Below, piece by piece: positions 13,362-28,585 of a stretch of 64,000 bases of DNA. The stretch comes from Lichtheimia corymbifera B2541. Its lineage: Eukaryota > Mucoromycota > Mucoromycetes > Mucorales > Lichtheimiaceae. The DNA lies in the NCBI GenBank assembly GCA_000697475.1, contig JNEU01001151.1, positions 62,001 through 126,000 of the forward strand, written 5' to 3'. Position numbers and translations under genes: made by a program. The notes below the pieces were generated by a model. That model was not told where the DNA came from. It worked only from the letters and a program-made list of their open reading frames with translations, and did not search any database. The stretch's first letter is position 1. Each line of letters begins with the position of its first letter.

Positions 13362-14956
13362 ATGACAGCATTAGACAATGAGCGAAAGCTGCTATGCAAA
13401 ATCAACGTGGCATTCATACCGCTGATGATGCTGATCCAGTTCTTCCAGGTACAAAAAGAAACACCTAATCACCCTCGTTAGCATCCTCTAATCTAGCACA
13501 GTTTAGCGACCGGGGGACTCTCGCAAATGCTGTGGCAATGGGTATTTTTCAAGATACCCATATGACTCAAAGTGAATTCAGCTGGGCAAGTGCTCTTGTT
13601 TTTATTGGCAACCTTGCATTTCAGGTAATGCGTGTGGGAAAAGAAAAAGCTAATCACGCCAACACAGCCTTGATAGTTACCCAATGCTTATCTTATGCAC
13701 AAGCTACCTATTGCAAAGTATCTGGGACTTACAGTGATCATATGGGGCATCCTTGAAGGCTGTATAGCACTCGTCAACAATTTTCAACAACTTGCAGCAA
13801 TAAGATTCCTATTGGGTATGGCGGAAGGTAGTGGCAATCCTGCACTGGCGCTAGTCATCAGCACGCTGTATCGTCGATCGGAGCAACCTGTGATCAATGC
13901 TATCATGATTTTCTCAAATTCTATTGCAACCATTCTTGGTGGATTGATCAGCTATGGTATAAACCAGATGAATCAGGTCGCTGGGCTTAGTGCATGGAAA
14001 TGGTATATAGGAGCATCCATATGAATGTGTGCATGTGGTCCCTCATTCGTCCTTTTGCAGGTGTATGATCATTTATGGTGCTGTTACTATGATCGTTGGT
14101 ATAGCTTGTTTCATTTTTATGCCGGACACTCCATATTCAATATGGTTTCGATTAACCGATCATGAGCGACTTATTACGGAAGAAAGGACGCGTGATAATG
14201 CCACAGTCCACTCACACACCATCAAAAAGCAACAAATTTTGGAAGCATTACGAGAACCACAGCTGTACTGCTACACCTTGGCTGGTTTTATGATCATGAC
14301 ACAAAACGGATGCATGGTAACATTTTCAACGCAAATTATCGTGACCATGGGATATTCGGTATGTCTTCTTTTTTTAAAAATGCTGTAAACGGATGGCTGA
14401 AGTTAAGAATCAGAAAGCTGCATCATTGTTGATAGCAGGATCACGAGGCATCAGCGATGCATTCTACCTCACTATCGGTATTTACGCATGTAGGCGATGG
14501 CTAGGTCAATGTTTGACAGCAACGTGTGCATGTTTACTGTGCATGATCAGCGCACTGCTATTGATTGTGATCCCAGAAGACCTTCCAAAGCTTTCAGGCA
14601 TCTACTTATTTACTGGGGCATTGGTGCCTGTTTTAATGACCAGCAGCATAAGTAATAACGTAGCTGGCTATTCAAAAAAGATCACCTACTTTACATTTCT
14701 GATTGGGTCATTTGGCCTAGGAAACTTTTGTGGGCCTCTTATGCTTGTGGAAGGGCAGAAACCACAATACGTCGCTGGCCTTGCCTCGTATGCAAGCTTT
14801 CAATTGATATCAGCCCTTTTGTTTCTTTACATTCGAGCAACCATGAAACGAGTAAACGATGAGCGAGACCGGATGAAAGTGCCACCACAACACGAAGATC
14901 AAGATAAAATCGACATGACGGACGTAGAAAATCCTAACTTTCGATATCGGCTGTAA
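13362..14956 (+). CDS. MFS transporter, anion:cation symporter (allantoate permease-like) family
   Basis: Five exons (13362-13448, 13502-13624, 13677-14002, 14061-14358, 14414-14956) give 458 residues with closed frame. The start gives MTALDNERKLLCKIN, matching the conserved basic segment that precedes TM1 in fungal Dal5/Tna1-type carriers. Family-like motifs follow: GIFQDTHMTQSEFSW, LPNAYLMHKLPIAKYLG before TM4, RFLLGMAEGSGNPA, and the loop FMPDTPYSIWFRLTDHER. About 12 hydrophobic segments are visible. These carriers import organic anions such as nicotinate, allantoate or other carboxylates at the plasma membrane; the substrate cannot be read here. The N-terminus is shorter than the 40-60 residues usual before TM1, so an upstream exon may be missing. 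Confidence 0.85.
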
Positions 14957-15262
14957 TCAACTGCCATTGGTAATGGCAATCACGCTGATACTTCTATTGT
15001 TGCCAGCCATCATATGTACCATAATATCCTGCTTTATCTCTTTTTCTTGAGAGCAATAGCTCAAAAACAAACTACTCTATATTTTTGCTATCGCTTCTAT
15101 ATACTAATACATCCCAGCTATGTAGAGTGAAACGATGAGTGATAAACACGTGTACAATGAGCACCAAGTATATTGTGAATATGTTTAAGTCTTTTTATTG
15201 GATAGTGGATATACTATAGTAGGGGTAAGGATAGGATATATAAGAAGAATGAGTCAAGCGTT
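14957..15262. other. Convergent intergenic spacer
   Basis: This short AT-rich spacer lies between the 3' ends of the transporter and the deacetylase-like gene. I see nothing in it beyond likely 3' untranslated sequence. Confidence 0.5.
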
Positions 15263-16936
15263 TTATACAAGTGGATGAATGAAGGCCATCAAAGCCATGA
15301 ACAATGCACTCATCCATGTTCCATTCGAGACAATGGCCGCTTTACTCTCAGGTTCATTGTTATCATAGCCAGTCTTTTCACGTTCTCTATCCTCTGATTC
15401 GGCTTCCTCAATCACGTGTTGAGCGACTGGATTTTGTCCTTGATGATACCCTTTGGTGTTGAAGGAGAACTCGTCCGACACATATTCCAAACTCTCAGCA
15501 GCTAATGATATTTTCCATTAGCGCTTTATGTTTTCCTTTCCTTTTTCAAAACTTACATTTCTTATATGGCTTTGGATCGTTAAGACATCCATCGAGACGC
15601 ACCATGGTATATCCTTCATCATTGATGGTATTGATCATATGGGGAACAGTGGAAGCCTTGATTGTGCCAGGCATATCATATTGCACGGAAATGAATGAAC
15701 CTTTTGCATCATAGGTCTCCTTGTAACGGCGGAATGCCGAGCTATAGACTTCCTCCACTGGCTTGTGCGCATAATCTTGGCTATCCAAATTGTATCCAAC
15801 AAGGACAAATCCCAACTTTTGCAACATGTGCTCGGTGCGTGTATCCTCAGGTTCGGTGTAATGCAATCGTACATACTTTGGTGCAACATGGATCAATGTT
15901 TCAATAATATGGGCCTTTTCCAAGATATCGTGCTTGAGCTCTTCATCCGTCAACTTTGAGGAATCATCGTTCTTGACGCGATAGGTCATACCAATCAAGT
16001 GACCCTTTTTATATGTGTTTTGCACAACCATGGCATATTGTTGGGTATACAACCTGAAAGAAAAAAAAGTTAATTCATACGCTATTACATCGGGTATGCA
16101 TGATTTGTGTTACCATGAAGCATTAACGAAAAAGTTGGCTCGTGCATCAGCATGGGTCAGCTGGCGGACAATACTGGCAGTAGCATCACTAGGGCCTTCA
16201 CTCTATAGGATGGATATAATTAGCATGATGGTTATGTATGCACACAATAGCAAATAGAATCTTACATAGGTCACAGCAATTTGGCCTTGTGTTCTACAAC
16301 CTGTGATTTGCGGCACTGGAGGCAAAGCAGCGGATGGGTTATTGTTGTTGGCATCTGCTTGTACACGTGTTGGGAAAGATGGGTCGTCTGCTGGGTCAAG
16401 GTCGACATCTATACATAGAAAACAAGGCCATTTGTAAGCATGGACAAAGTCGAAACGGGAAATAATTGTTACATTGTACAAGGAGGATGATGGTGAGAAT
16501 GCTTACTGCTGTTTTCAATGATATCGCCTTGTGTCTGATCCTCTGGTTGTGTTGGCTCTTGCATTTCTTCCATAGGTGCTTCTTGTTCTTCTTCATGATG
16601 TTGCTTTTGTTGATGATGACGATGCTTTTCATCCTCTTCCACGGTATTGTTTTTGTTATCATCAGGGATGGTGATTCCAATACGTTCATTGACACTATCG
16701 GCATGAGCTGATTCCTCTGCAAGTGCCTCATCCAATGAGGAAGAATGCGGCATGCTCATTGATTGGAGAGATTCGGGTGCAAGAGAGGAGGAAGAGGAGG
16801 AGGAAATCGATGTTGTTGTGTCATCATAGGTATCCAGTTGTTGCTTTCCTGAACCTCGATTGGCAAGTACACATGGTCCATAGAGTGCAGCGGTGAGAAG
16901 AATGTATTTTATGGTTTGGCTTTTGCAGATCAACAT
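15263..16936 (-). CDS. GPI-anchored polysaccharide deacetylase-like protein, catalytically degenerate
   Basis: Five exons (16507-16936, 16266-16408, 16114-16202, 15557-16053, 15263-15501) sum to 465 residues in frame. A signal peptide (ILLTAALYGPCVLA) is followed by a Ser/His/Glu-rich segment, then a NodB/CE4-type domain, then an acidic tail. A terminal hydrophobic stretch (WMSALFMALMAFIHPLV) looks like a GPI-attachment signal. The fold is recognisable from ANFFVNASW, PKYVRLHY and GYNLDSQDY. The catalytic motifs are not intact. The TFDDGP position reads TYSEGP, the HxxxH metal motif is replaced near GHLIGMTYRV, and the LxH position reads VQY. Active relatives convert chitin to chitosan in the cell wall. 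This one is probably a non-enzymatic wall or surface protein. Confidence 0.8.
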
Positions 16937-17088
16937 GATATGCACAGAAAAAGAAAAAGAGGAATAGTATACGGGGAGAAAGAAAGGGTCCAAAGAAAAA
17001 ATGCCCCGTTGTTGTCGATGGCAAATGCAGCATTCCCGAAAAGTAGGTGTAGTTGACACTTTAATCATCTCCATAAGAACCATTTATG

Positions 17089-20184
<3,096 letters not shown>

Positions 20185-20459
20185 ATTAGGAATAAAAGAA
20201 AGAACGCTGATAAATCACACACCTAAGAGCGCTGCCTTGGTTCCATTTAACTATTGCTTTCTAACTCAAACCATGGCCTGAATGCATGATTGTTTACAGT
20301 GATACCCAACTTTATTTTACCTCATCTTTCAACCATCTCCCACCTTCACCTTACAATAAGCTCATTTCTTCATTGTCTTTTCAAAATACATCGGATGTAT
20401 TATATTTGTTAATGTTGTATGACTGACATGTCACGTGGCTATTTACAACAACGACTTTT

Positions 20460-20930
20460 CTACAGAGCATTGTTTCGCATTTGCTTCAACGTGTCTCTGG
20501 TACTCTTGATCTCCTATCATTGTGAGGGAAATGACCGCATTAATCATCAGCTGACGCATAAAGATAAATCACCTACGTTTGCAATCTGGGATTGAGTTTG
20601 GTGCTCTGGATCATCCTTTGAAGCAGCGTATTCGCCAAGTACATCTTGCTTGTAGAGTTGCTCGATTTCGTTTAGTCGCTCCTATATAATTCATCGTATA
20701 ATAAGATCATATTATCCATGCATATCAATGCCTTTATTTTTCGTTTTACCTGCATATACTGGACCTCCTTTGCTGTGTATCTATGGCGTCCAGTGTCAGC
20801 AGCCTGAGAATCAAGCTCCATGAGATATTGGTGGATCTTTTCTATTGTCGCAACAAAGAATGAGCATCGCCAATCACCATAATACAAAATCTTCTAACAT
20901 ACGAGCGTTAAGCTTATCTTGTTGAGGCAT
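20460..20930 (-). CDS. Small coiled-coil protein, paralogue A of a tandem pair
   Basis: Four short exons encode about 93 residues starting MPQQDKLNA. The sequence is charged and helical throughout, with the segment HRYTAKEVQYMQ followed by ERLNEIEQLYKQ and a C-terminal helix EIKSTRDTLKQMRNNAL. I do not recognise the family. The gene lies head-to-tail with a diverged copy whose exon boundaries fall at the same places, which is what supports both as real genes. A role as a small structural or adaptor subunit is only a guess from the heptad-like pattern. Confidence 0.6.
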
Positions 20931-21147
20931 TGTTGGATGTAATAATGTACGTATAAGAGTGAATGGTTCAACCCCACTAAATATATAGGGTCAAGTTTGT
21001 TGAAAGGGCTCGTTTACATCAGGATTACACATGCAAAGCCCTGTTTCAGCTTGGGTGATAGCCCCTAGTAGCAACACTATGTCCTTTTTTCGATAATACA
21101 GATGACTTTTTATTGGTTGACTTTGCAAACAATATTGTGCATCAGCC

Positions 21148-21691
21148 TTATTGCGACTTTGGATATGCATTCTCCAGCATATTTGAAAGCGTTTGGTGGA
21201 TACTGTTAAGCTCCTAGAGTAGAAAAGTGTCAATTTTTGCTTTTGACAGGGGATTGCAAAAAGAACAAAAAAGAAACGCTTGTAGAAGGGTTTCGGTCGT
21301 CACTCACCTCCGCAATTTGAGCTTGCCCTTGATGTTCGTAGGGGTCATCACTGGGATTGCTCATATCACGGTCATCAATCACGCCTTCTCGATACTTTTC
21401 ATCAATATGATGTAGTCGGTTCTAATTTTGTCACAGACAAAGACACGTAAATATGTAATTACCCACCATTCATATGGTAAACGGACTCACCTGCAAATGC
21501 TGCACCTCCCTGGCAGAGTATTTGTGCTTGCAAGTATTTTGAGCTGCCAAAGCAATATCTGACAGCTGATGTTGGATTTGTTCTAAAGAAAAAGTCAGCT
21601 TACATATGCTTAGAAAAGTCGGCACTACACTTGCCAAGGTCGGGTCTTTTCTTTGGCATTGGCGAAAAATGGGAAACTCAACTGGTGGCAT
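21148..21691 (-). CDS. Small coiled-coil protein, paralogue B of a tandem pair
   Basis: Four exons with the same layout as paralogue A. Matching blocks are QIQHQLSDIALAAQ against KIHQYLMELDSQAA, and HKYSAREVQHLQ against HRYTAKEVQYMQ. Next, NRLHHIDEKYREG aligns with ERLNEIEQLYKQD, and the third exons end QAQIAE and QSQIAN. The first exon (from ATG 21691) is longer than in A and starts MPPVEFPIF. An internal ATG is the alternative start but leaves the wrong phase. The function is unknown; the two copies are diverged enough to be an old tandem duplication. Confidence 0.58.
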
Positions 21692-22232
21692 GTTATGGAT
21701 GCATTATTTATAATGAAAGCCTATGGGGATCACGTTCACACTTATACACACGCCTTTTCATGCAGCTCAACAAGGAAGCATTCCCACGAAAGATGATACC
21801 TTGTAGATAATCCTACTTGCCTCTTTGTATCCATAGCCAACAGGGAGTACAAGAAAGCTCTCGGTTGCTGTTGAATGATGCAGCACACGGTTTATCAAAC
21901 AGTAGTTTCGAGAGGGGTGGTGGTGTGCCGCTGTCAAGATGGCTATGATGATATGCATAAGTAATAACCACATTTGGCAAGAGTTAGAGCATTCTTTTCT
22001 CCAATAGGAATGCATACATACACATGTGCGTCGATAAACATGTTTCCAGGTGATGCACATTCATTTTCATTGTTACAGTTGAATTTTTCACACAATGAGG
22101 AATCTTGTTTATGAACACAAAAATGAAAGTTTAAATATAAGATGAAGAGGGGGATGACTATTTTGCAGATGGGAAGGATGAAAAAAGATTACATGATTGT
22201 AGGAAGAATGAGTCTAGATGTGTGTGTGTGAT
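21692..22232. other. Intergenic spacer
   Basis: The spacer contains the promoter side of the small paralogue and the 3' flank of the glutamate dehydrogenase gene. No gene or RNA was recognised. Confidence 0.5.
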
Positions 22233-25200
22233 TTAGTTGGCTTCGTTGTAGTAGCGTTGACGCATGAAGTCAAAGAAGGCAAAGTGATCAGGCTGAGCAC
22301 CAAACTCGTAAACAAATTGGGATGCAAGGTAGGCACCGAAAATGGCACGGACATAGCTCTCAGGAATGCGAGCAATGAGCTGGTCAAGACCAAGCTTGTC
22401 AAGCAACAACTTGGGGAAAGCACGTTCGAGAACAGCATGACGGAGAGCAACGTTATCCCAAAGGGTGGTACCTTGAAGTTGTTCTTGAAGTTGGACAATG
22501 GCCACTGACAATTCATCGGAAAGTACAGAGATAGGGATGCCTGTCTTCTTATGCTCACGCCAGAGAGCTTCAAACTCAATAGCAGCATTACGCTCAATGG
22601 TAGCTTGGACTTCCTTGACATAGGCCTCGTAGAAAGCAGGGACCTTACCATCCTTGACACACATGTGCTCGTCAAACTCTTGATCATTGAAAGCAAGAGC
22701 AGCCAACACTTCGAGCGAAGATGAAGTGACACCACCCTTGTTTGCAGAAGCATCCTTGAAAATAACAACACCAGCCTTTTCAAGACGAAGACGAGCCTCT
22801 TGGGTAAAGAACAAGTTGGCACCTTCAACAACGTACTTGAACAAAGATTGGCCATTGCCGCTGTCGATCAACTTGTTGACGTTGTACAAATCCACAGATT
22901 CGGGACGACCACCACATGGGACAAATACGGTAGCTTGTGCAAGAGGATTGGTATGGAAAGTGTTACGGAACTGGAAGCCGTTTTCTACGACAGTGCCATC
23001 AAAGAGCTTGACATTGTTATCCTCCAACAAGACACGGAAACCTTCCGAAGACAACTTGGAGACATCGAATGCATTGATCATGCGACGTTCAGTGGCAAGA
23101 CGTTCAAGTTCAGTGCGATCAATACCCTGACGATCATACAAGACACCAGAACCATCGACAATAGCAATAGTCTTATCCTTGGAAATCTTGATTTCATTGG
23201 AGCCAAGATCACCATCGGGACCACCGGTTTGCAACTTTGTGCATTCTTCTTCCTTAAGACCCAACTTGCGATAGATACCAAGGACATATTGATGTACGGA
23301 GCGAGTGGTCATACCATAAGTATCGTGAGGAATGCCACCAAGCGATTGGCTCTTGCCAGTAGTGAAAGCCTTCCAGAAGCTGGCACCACGGCTGCGAGCA
23401 TGTTGAGAAGCCCAATCCATATAGTCAGCAGTACCTTCATCAGGACCAAAGAAAAGAATCTCAGGCTTGCCAACCAAGTCCACAAGACGTTCCTTGATAC
23501 CAGGAGTTTGACCCACAATCAAAAGATCCAAGACGGAGTCGACATACTTTTCAAATGCTTGACGAGGCTTATCTTGTTGGTCGATATCAAGCAAGATTGT
23601 ACCCTTGGAACCACCTTCAGGGATATCCTTGTTCTTGCGTTGTTGAGTAGCTGACAAGGCATAGTTCTCATCAAACAACGTGCGTTGATTGATGGAATAA
23701 GCTTCGCGGTTACGAGAGCGAATGATACGGATACCACCACGAGAGACATCACGGAAGCGCAAATGGAAACCACGGAATTCAGATCCAACCACCAAGAACA
23801 TACCATAGAGCTTGGTAGGGTATTCGATTTCTGGAAGGAAACCAGGATCCAAACGGAAGGACAAAGCGACCTTGGTAGGTTGATAAAAGTTGGTCTTGAG
23901 AACGTGCTTGTTGAAGGTAAGGAATGACTCAAACACAACTTGTTCGTGAGCATTGGATGTCAAGGATCGGATCTTTTGGCTGAGCTCCTCATTGGTGAGT
24001 GTCTCAAGGCGAGTCAAGCGTTGATATGAGATAGTGGGTGGCATGTTGGATTCACGTTGGTTGACATAGTGAACATGAGCAAAGTTGGCATACAACAACT
24101 TGATCAAATCGGGATAACGCTTGATGATGTCCAAAATGTATTCACGAGTAAAAGTATCTTGGCGAAGACGCTTCTTCATCTTGGACAAAACTTCTTCATG
24201 GATGGGGTTGCGAGCATCAAGGATGTTGGTCAAGCTCAAGTACTCCTTGCCCAAGCGATTCAAAAAGTGTTGTGAAAAGATCCATCCCACATAACCGTAA
24301 ACAGCTTCTTGCAAGGACAATTGGTTGGTCTGGAAGAGGTATTGGAATGGTGTGGAAGGCAAACAAAAGATAAGCGAGGTTTCCTTGATAACTTGATGAA
24401 TGGATTGCTCGATGGGGATTTGCGAGCTGTTGGGCACAGGGTTAAGATAGAGACCAAGAATAGTGACACCATTAGAGAATTGTTCTATATTGAAAAAGGT
24501 CGTCAGATTCTTCTTTTCCTTATTATGATCATCCGTTGATATAGCAACTTACCGACATATTTGCGAGTAGAAAAAAAGCCATAAAAGTGATAGAGATCAG
24601 ACATGGCAGAGAAGAAAGAAGTGGTGCTGCGTTGCTGGTAACCAATGATCAAGCGGCGTTCACGCTTTCCGGGCACTTCATACATCTCAATGACGGGACC
24701 TTTACGCTGGAGGACATTGTGCATGACCTTGGAATACAAGCGAAGGGTGTGGTCGGTGGCCTTACGCAAGAAGCCCTTGTCAGCAACACGAGTGATGTCT
24801 TCCATTTCTTCAGGTGATGGGTTGGGATTAACAAATTGACACTTGGTAACAAAGTAGGATCGGAGATCTGGTGTAACGCCATTGAGAGCAGGACCACTGG
24901 ATCGATAGGACTCAACGCGGTATGCACAGGCAGCAGTAGAAGAATCCAAGTACTTTTCATCAATCCTATAATAAATCATAGTATTGTATATCAGAATCTT
25001 GTCTTGTAATTACCCATATCATCCCATTTATCCAGATCACAGAAATAAACTTACTTCTTTTCATATTGAGGACCTTGTGATTCGGTAACACCTGGCTTGG
25101 ATGAATGGATATACACCGAAGAATCATCATCCTCCTTCTCGAGCTTGACATCGAGAGCATTCTCATTGCGAGTGTATGCAAGCATCTTGGCACCATAAAG

Positions 25201-25514
25201 TGACATGACGTGGTTGGCAATGGTCTCCACGGATTCAAGGACAAAGTAGTAGTCATCAATGCCGAGGTTGCTATGCAACGAATCAGTATACCAATCCTTA
25301 TCCATTTCCATTTTGTATTTTAAACTTACTTGTAGAACCAAGAAACCTCATTCTGAACAAGCTCCTTTGGAATGAAACCTGTTTGCTCGATCAGGGAAAC
25401 GACCTTGACCATTTGGCTCTCCTTTTCAGGAAAGACGTTGGCATTGTAGCCATAGCCGTCATCCTGTTCGGTTGTATTAAGTGCGGATCGTGCCAAAGGA
25501 GATGCTGTTGACAT
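22233..25514 (-). CDS. GDH2: NAD-dependent glutamate dehydrogenase (large type)
   Basis: Several exons on the minus strand, starting at ATG 25514 (MSTASPLARSALN) and ending at 22233, give roughly 1,000 residues. The large fungal NAD-GDH type is clear from NLGIDDYYFVLE near the N-terminus and RFRDVSRGGIRIIRSRN in the middle. The catalytic segment ENYALSATQQRKNKDIPEGGSKGT follows, and then NAD-domain motifs GGPDGDLGSNEI, IAIVDGSGVLYD and VEGANLFFTQEAR. The enzyme oxidises glutamate to 2-oxoglutarate and ammonium for use of amino acids as carbon or nitrogen source. The last exon (22233 to about 24490) is very long, while the 5' part is broken by small introns near 24520, 24990 and 25300. Codon use is more even and GC-richer than in neighbouring genes, suggesting high expression. 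Confidence 0.93.
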
Positions 25515-27242
25515 GGTCAAAAAGCGATAAGTGTGTATGGAAAAAGAGATAAGGAAAGAAAGGAAAATGTGGAGAAAAATGACGCACAGGATCGGGAAAA
25601 ACAGTATTTATATTTGAGTTTCGTAATGATGATTGGCTGATCCCGTGGGAACCGCTTGACACTCAGATCGCTGGTTCTTACCCTTTTGAGCGTAATAGCG
25701 ATAAAGTTAGTTGACCTCGTCGATGCCTGGGACCCGTCTCATTCCCCGCTCCCGCTCCACTCCCGCTAAAAGACGTATCCAAGTGGCGACATTTCATCCC
25801 AAATGATATGATTGGCTGATGCTTACGTTATGACAGAGCCGCGGAACAATCGCCAGCGGTCAAGGCGCCTTTATGACGGAAATAGTAGCACATTGCACGC
25901 ACACCATTACCCCACGCAAGCCAGTAGTTACTCGGCGCCCAAAAAGATGATGTTATGAAACTGGGACTATGTTGCACGGTTCTCTCTCAATCCTGCTTTG
26001 CTGCAGCTTCCCCGCACAAAAAAGAGTGCTCATAAGGATGCACCCATCGTTTCCGCTGCGTCATTTCTGCTGAGATTTTTCGCATTCGGTCTGTTCCTTG
26101 TCAAGGCCCGGTATCAGATTATTACCTGCGTATGATGAAGTAACTTGTTGAGGGATATATGCATTATGTTGGTGTGCCTGTAATCAATGATATATAACCA
26201 ACATTGAAGTCTTTTGTCATACAACAATAATATGATTGACATGGTCGATCCATGGATCAAATGCATCAAGATAAAAGTGATATCTTGATTTACAGAGTAA
26301 TCCATCGTCATGTATACTGTGCCCCAGCATCAAGATTAGCAATTGCTTGTTGTTGGGATGCTGTTTTGAAATGGAATCATGCCCCAAAAAGTATATACCC
26401 GCGGAAGCATGCAGCGTAATAAGCAGTCCGCCATAAGGTCTTATTGTCTTGTTGTGGTGGTCCCTCGGAACAAGTACAACAGACCCTGGCCGGACCCTTG
26501 GTCCACTAGAAAGCTTGTTACACTTTTTTGGCGCTCAGTTCAAGCATTCGTCGTTTCACCGCACTCGTCAACCTTAACCACCACTCACTCAGTGCTTTCT
26601 TCTTTCAAGTGGAAACCGATTTCCCATCACAGCCTCTGCGGATGATTCGAATATGCTGGAATTTTATTGATTAAAGATAAACACAGCTATGAGGAGAGCA
26701 TACGCGTTGCCTATGTACCTGAGCAATCAACGCTTAAGATCAGAAAACTATTCAAAGATATAACATTGTGGAATCACTTTGAGGATTCTCAATGACGTGA
26801 TATCGTTACAAGTTGACTCTTGACTTTTAAGCTTTAGCAAATCTCATTGTCTTTGGGCTTGTGTTACTTGCAGAATGCTTGAAGGCGTTGCTGAGGTTTA
26901 CTACTTGCTTGTAGATTTTGTGCTTTTAGTTTCTGATATACGTACGTAAATGCACAGTGGTCGGGTCATCAAGATGGCCCCGACACCATTATCAATGCAG
27001 CATGAAAGGATTCATCTTTTGCATATCCAACCTGAAAGAAATGTTTCATGATACAAAGGCTTCATTTGTAGTGAGGTTATGATAGCAGACTTTATTTCAG
27101 GTACATGTGTATGTGTGTGTGAGGGAGGGAAGGATTATGATGATGGAGTATTTTGATCATGTGTCCACGAGACCAGCAGTAAAAGGATTCTCCACCAGCT
27201 GCTTTGGACGCCTTTGATTTCTTATCCCGGTATTTTTACAAG
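25515..27242. other. Intergenic between GDH2 and VTA1
   Basis: This 1.7 kb stretch separates divergently transcribed genes and so should hold two promoters. It includes a pyrimidine-rich CCCGCT-repeating tract near 25738-25770. No open frame here has domain support, and no RNA gene was recognised. Confidence 0.5.
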
Positions 27243-28539
27243 ATGGAAGTGCCCCCTGATCTCAAGTACATTGTCCCTTACATTCAGCGTGCTCAAGAAC
27301 TTGCTGGAAGAGAGCCCATTGTATCGTACTATGGTCTGTACTAAATAGCCATTACGCGTCAATGAATTGGTCTTTTAATGCTGTGTCTGTAGCTCAATAC
27401 TACGCGGCAACGCTCGCTATAAGCCGTGGTCCTAAGAACAAGGAGACAAATACATATCTATCACAGTTGTTGGATCAGTTAGAACAGGTACAAGACATAC
27501 TATCATATCGGCATGACAAGAGTACTCAAGGCATCATCATCATCGTAATAGACAAAGGCTAGCTTTGGACAAAACGAGGCCATCACGAATGATTTGGTTG
27601 GCTATGCACACATTGAAAACTTTGCTTTGAAGGTGTTTATGAATGCGGACAATGAGGATCGTGCTGGTAAAGCATCCAAGTAAGTGAATATAGGATGGAT
27701 AGTGGTTCTTGTTTATTAATGCATGAATTCCAATTTGCAGGAAAACTGCCAAGACCTTCTTGGCATCCTCGATTTTCCTCGAGTTGTTGAAAAGCTTTGG
27801 TGAATTGGACCCTGAGGTAAAAAAGGAGCAGGATATAATATAGGGCTGCTATTAACATAGTATTATGATTGGATAGGTGGAAGCCAAGATCAAATATGCC
27901 AAGTGGAAAGCAGCTGACATTACAAAAGCTCTACGTGAAGGACGCGTACCTACACCTGGTGCACCAGGAGATAAAGAAGAGGAGCGAGAAGCGGATGAAA
28001 TTGTAGCAGCAGCTGCATCTGGTACTTTGGATGAAGATACGGATATGCCTATGCAACCACCTTCTTCTATATCGGAATTTCCTAGTCCACCATCCAACTT
28101 TACAGCACCGTTGCAACCATCTCCACCATCTCCTGAAAACGTTAAAAGCTCTACTCCTGTTAGTGGCAACAGCAATCCAACTCCAACACCACCGCCTCCT
28201 CCTCCTAGCAACGTATCTCATTCTTCATCACCGGCACCACAACCACCTACTCAAGCATCCCCACCTCCACCTCCACCTCCACAGCAACAGCCTCAGCAAC
28301 CACCTTCGCATCAACCTGCACCTGCACCAATGGCTGCTCCAGCTCCAGTACCTGCTGCTCAACAACCACCACCTCCACCGCCTACATTAGTTGATCCAGC
28401 AGCCATCGCTTCAGCACAAAAACATGCAAAATGGGCCATTAGTGCACTCAATCACGATGATATCAAGACTGCGCGTACACAATTACTTGATGCACTTAAG
28501 GATCTCGGATTTAGTCAGGATAACAACTTTGGATATTAA
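27243..28539 (+). CDS. VTA1: Vacuolar protein sorting-associated protein Vta1
   Basis: Five exons (27243-27333, 27393-27487, 27552-27679, 27741-27816, 27877-28539) give 350 residues in frame. The N-terminus VPPDLKYIVPYIQRAQEL and the segment NEAITNDLVGYAHIENFALKVF are hallmarks of Vta1/LIP5. The tandem MIT-like helices occupy about residues 1-150. A long Pro/Ser/Gln-rich linker follows, and a C-terminal helical VSL domain (QKHAKWAISALNHDD onward) ends the protein. Vta1 stimulates the ATPase Vps4 that recycles ESCRT-III during multivesicular body sorting at endosomes. Intron 1 has a weak donor (GTCTGT). The 3' end lies only 46 bp from the stop of the convergent CSN2 gene. Confidence 0.9.
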
Positions 28540-28585
28540 AGGACAAGCATTTGAGCGCTTATTGTAGTTTATTGCTTTTTTCATT

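Noticed and set aside
22800..23654. A 284-codon open frame antisense to glutamate dehydrogenase
   Set aside because: It is a shadow of the biased codons of the highly conserved GDH2 coding strand and has no domain of its own.
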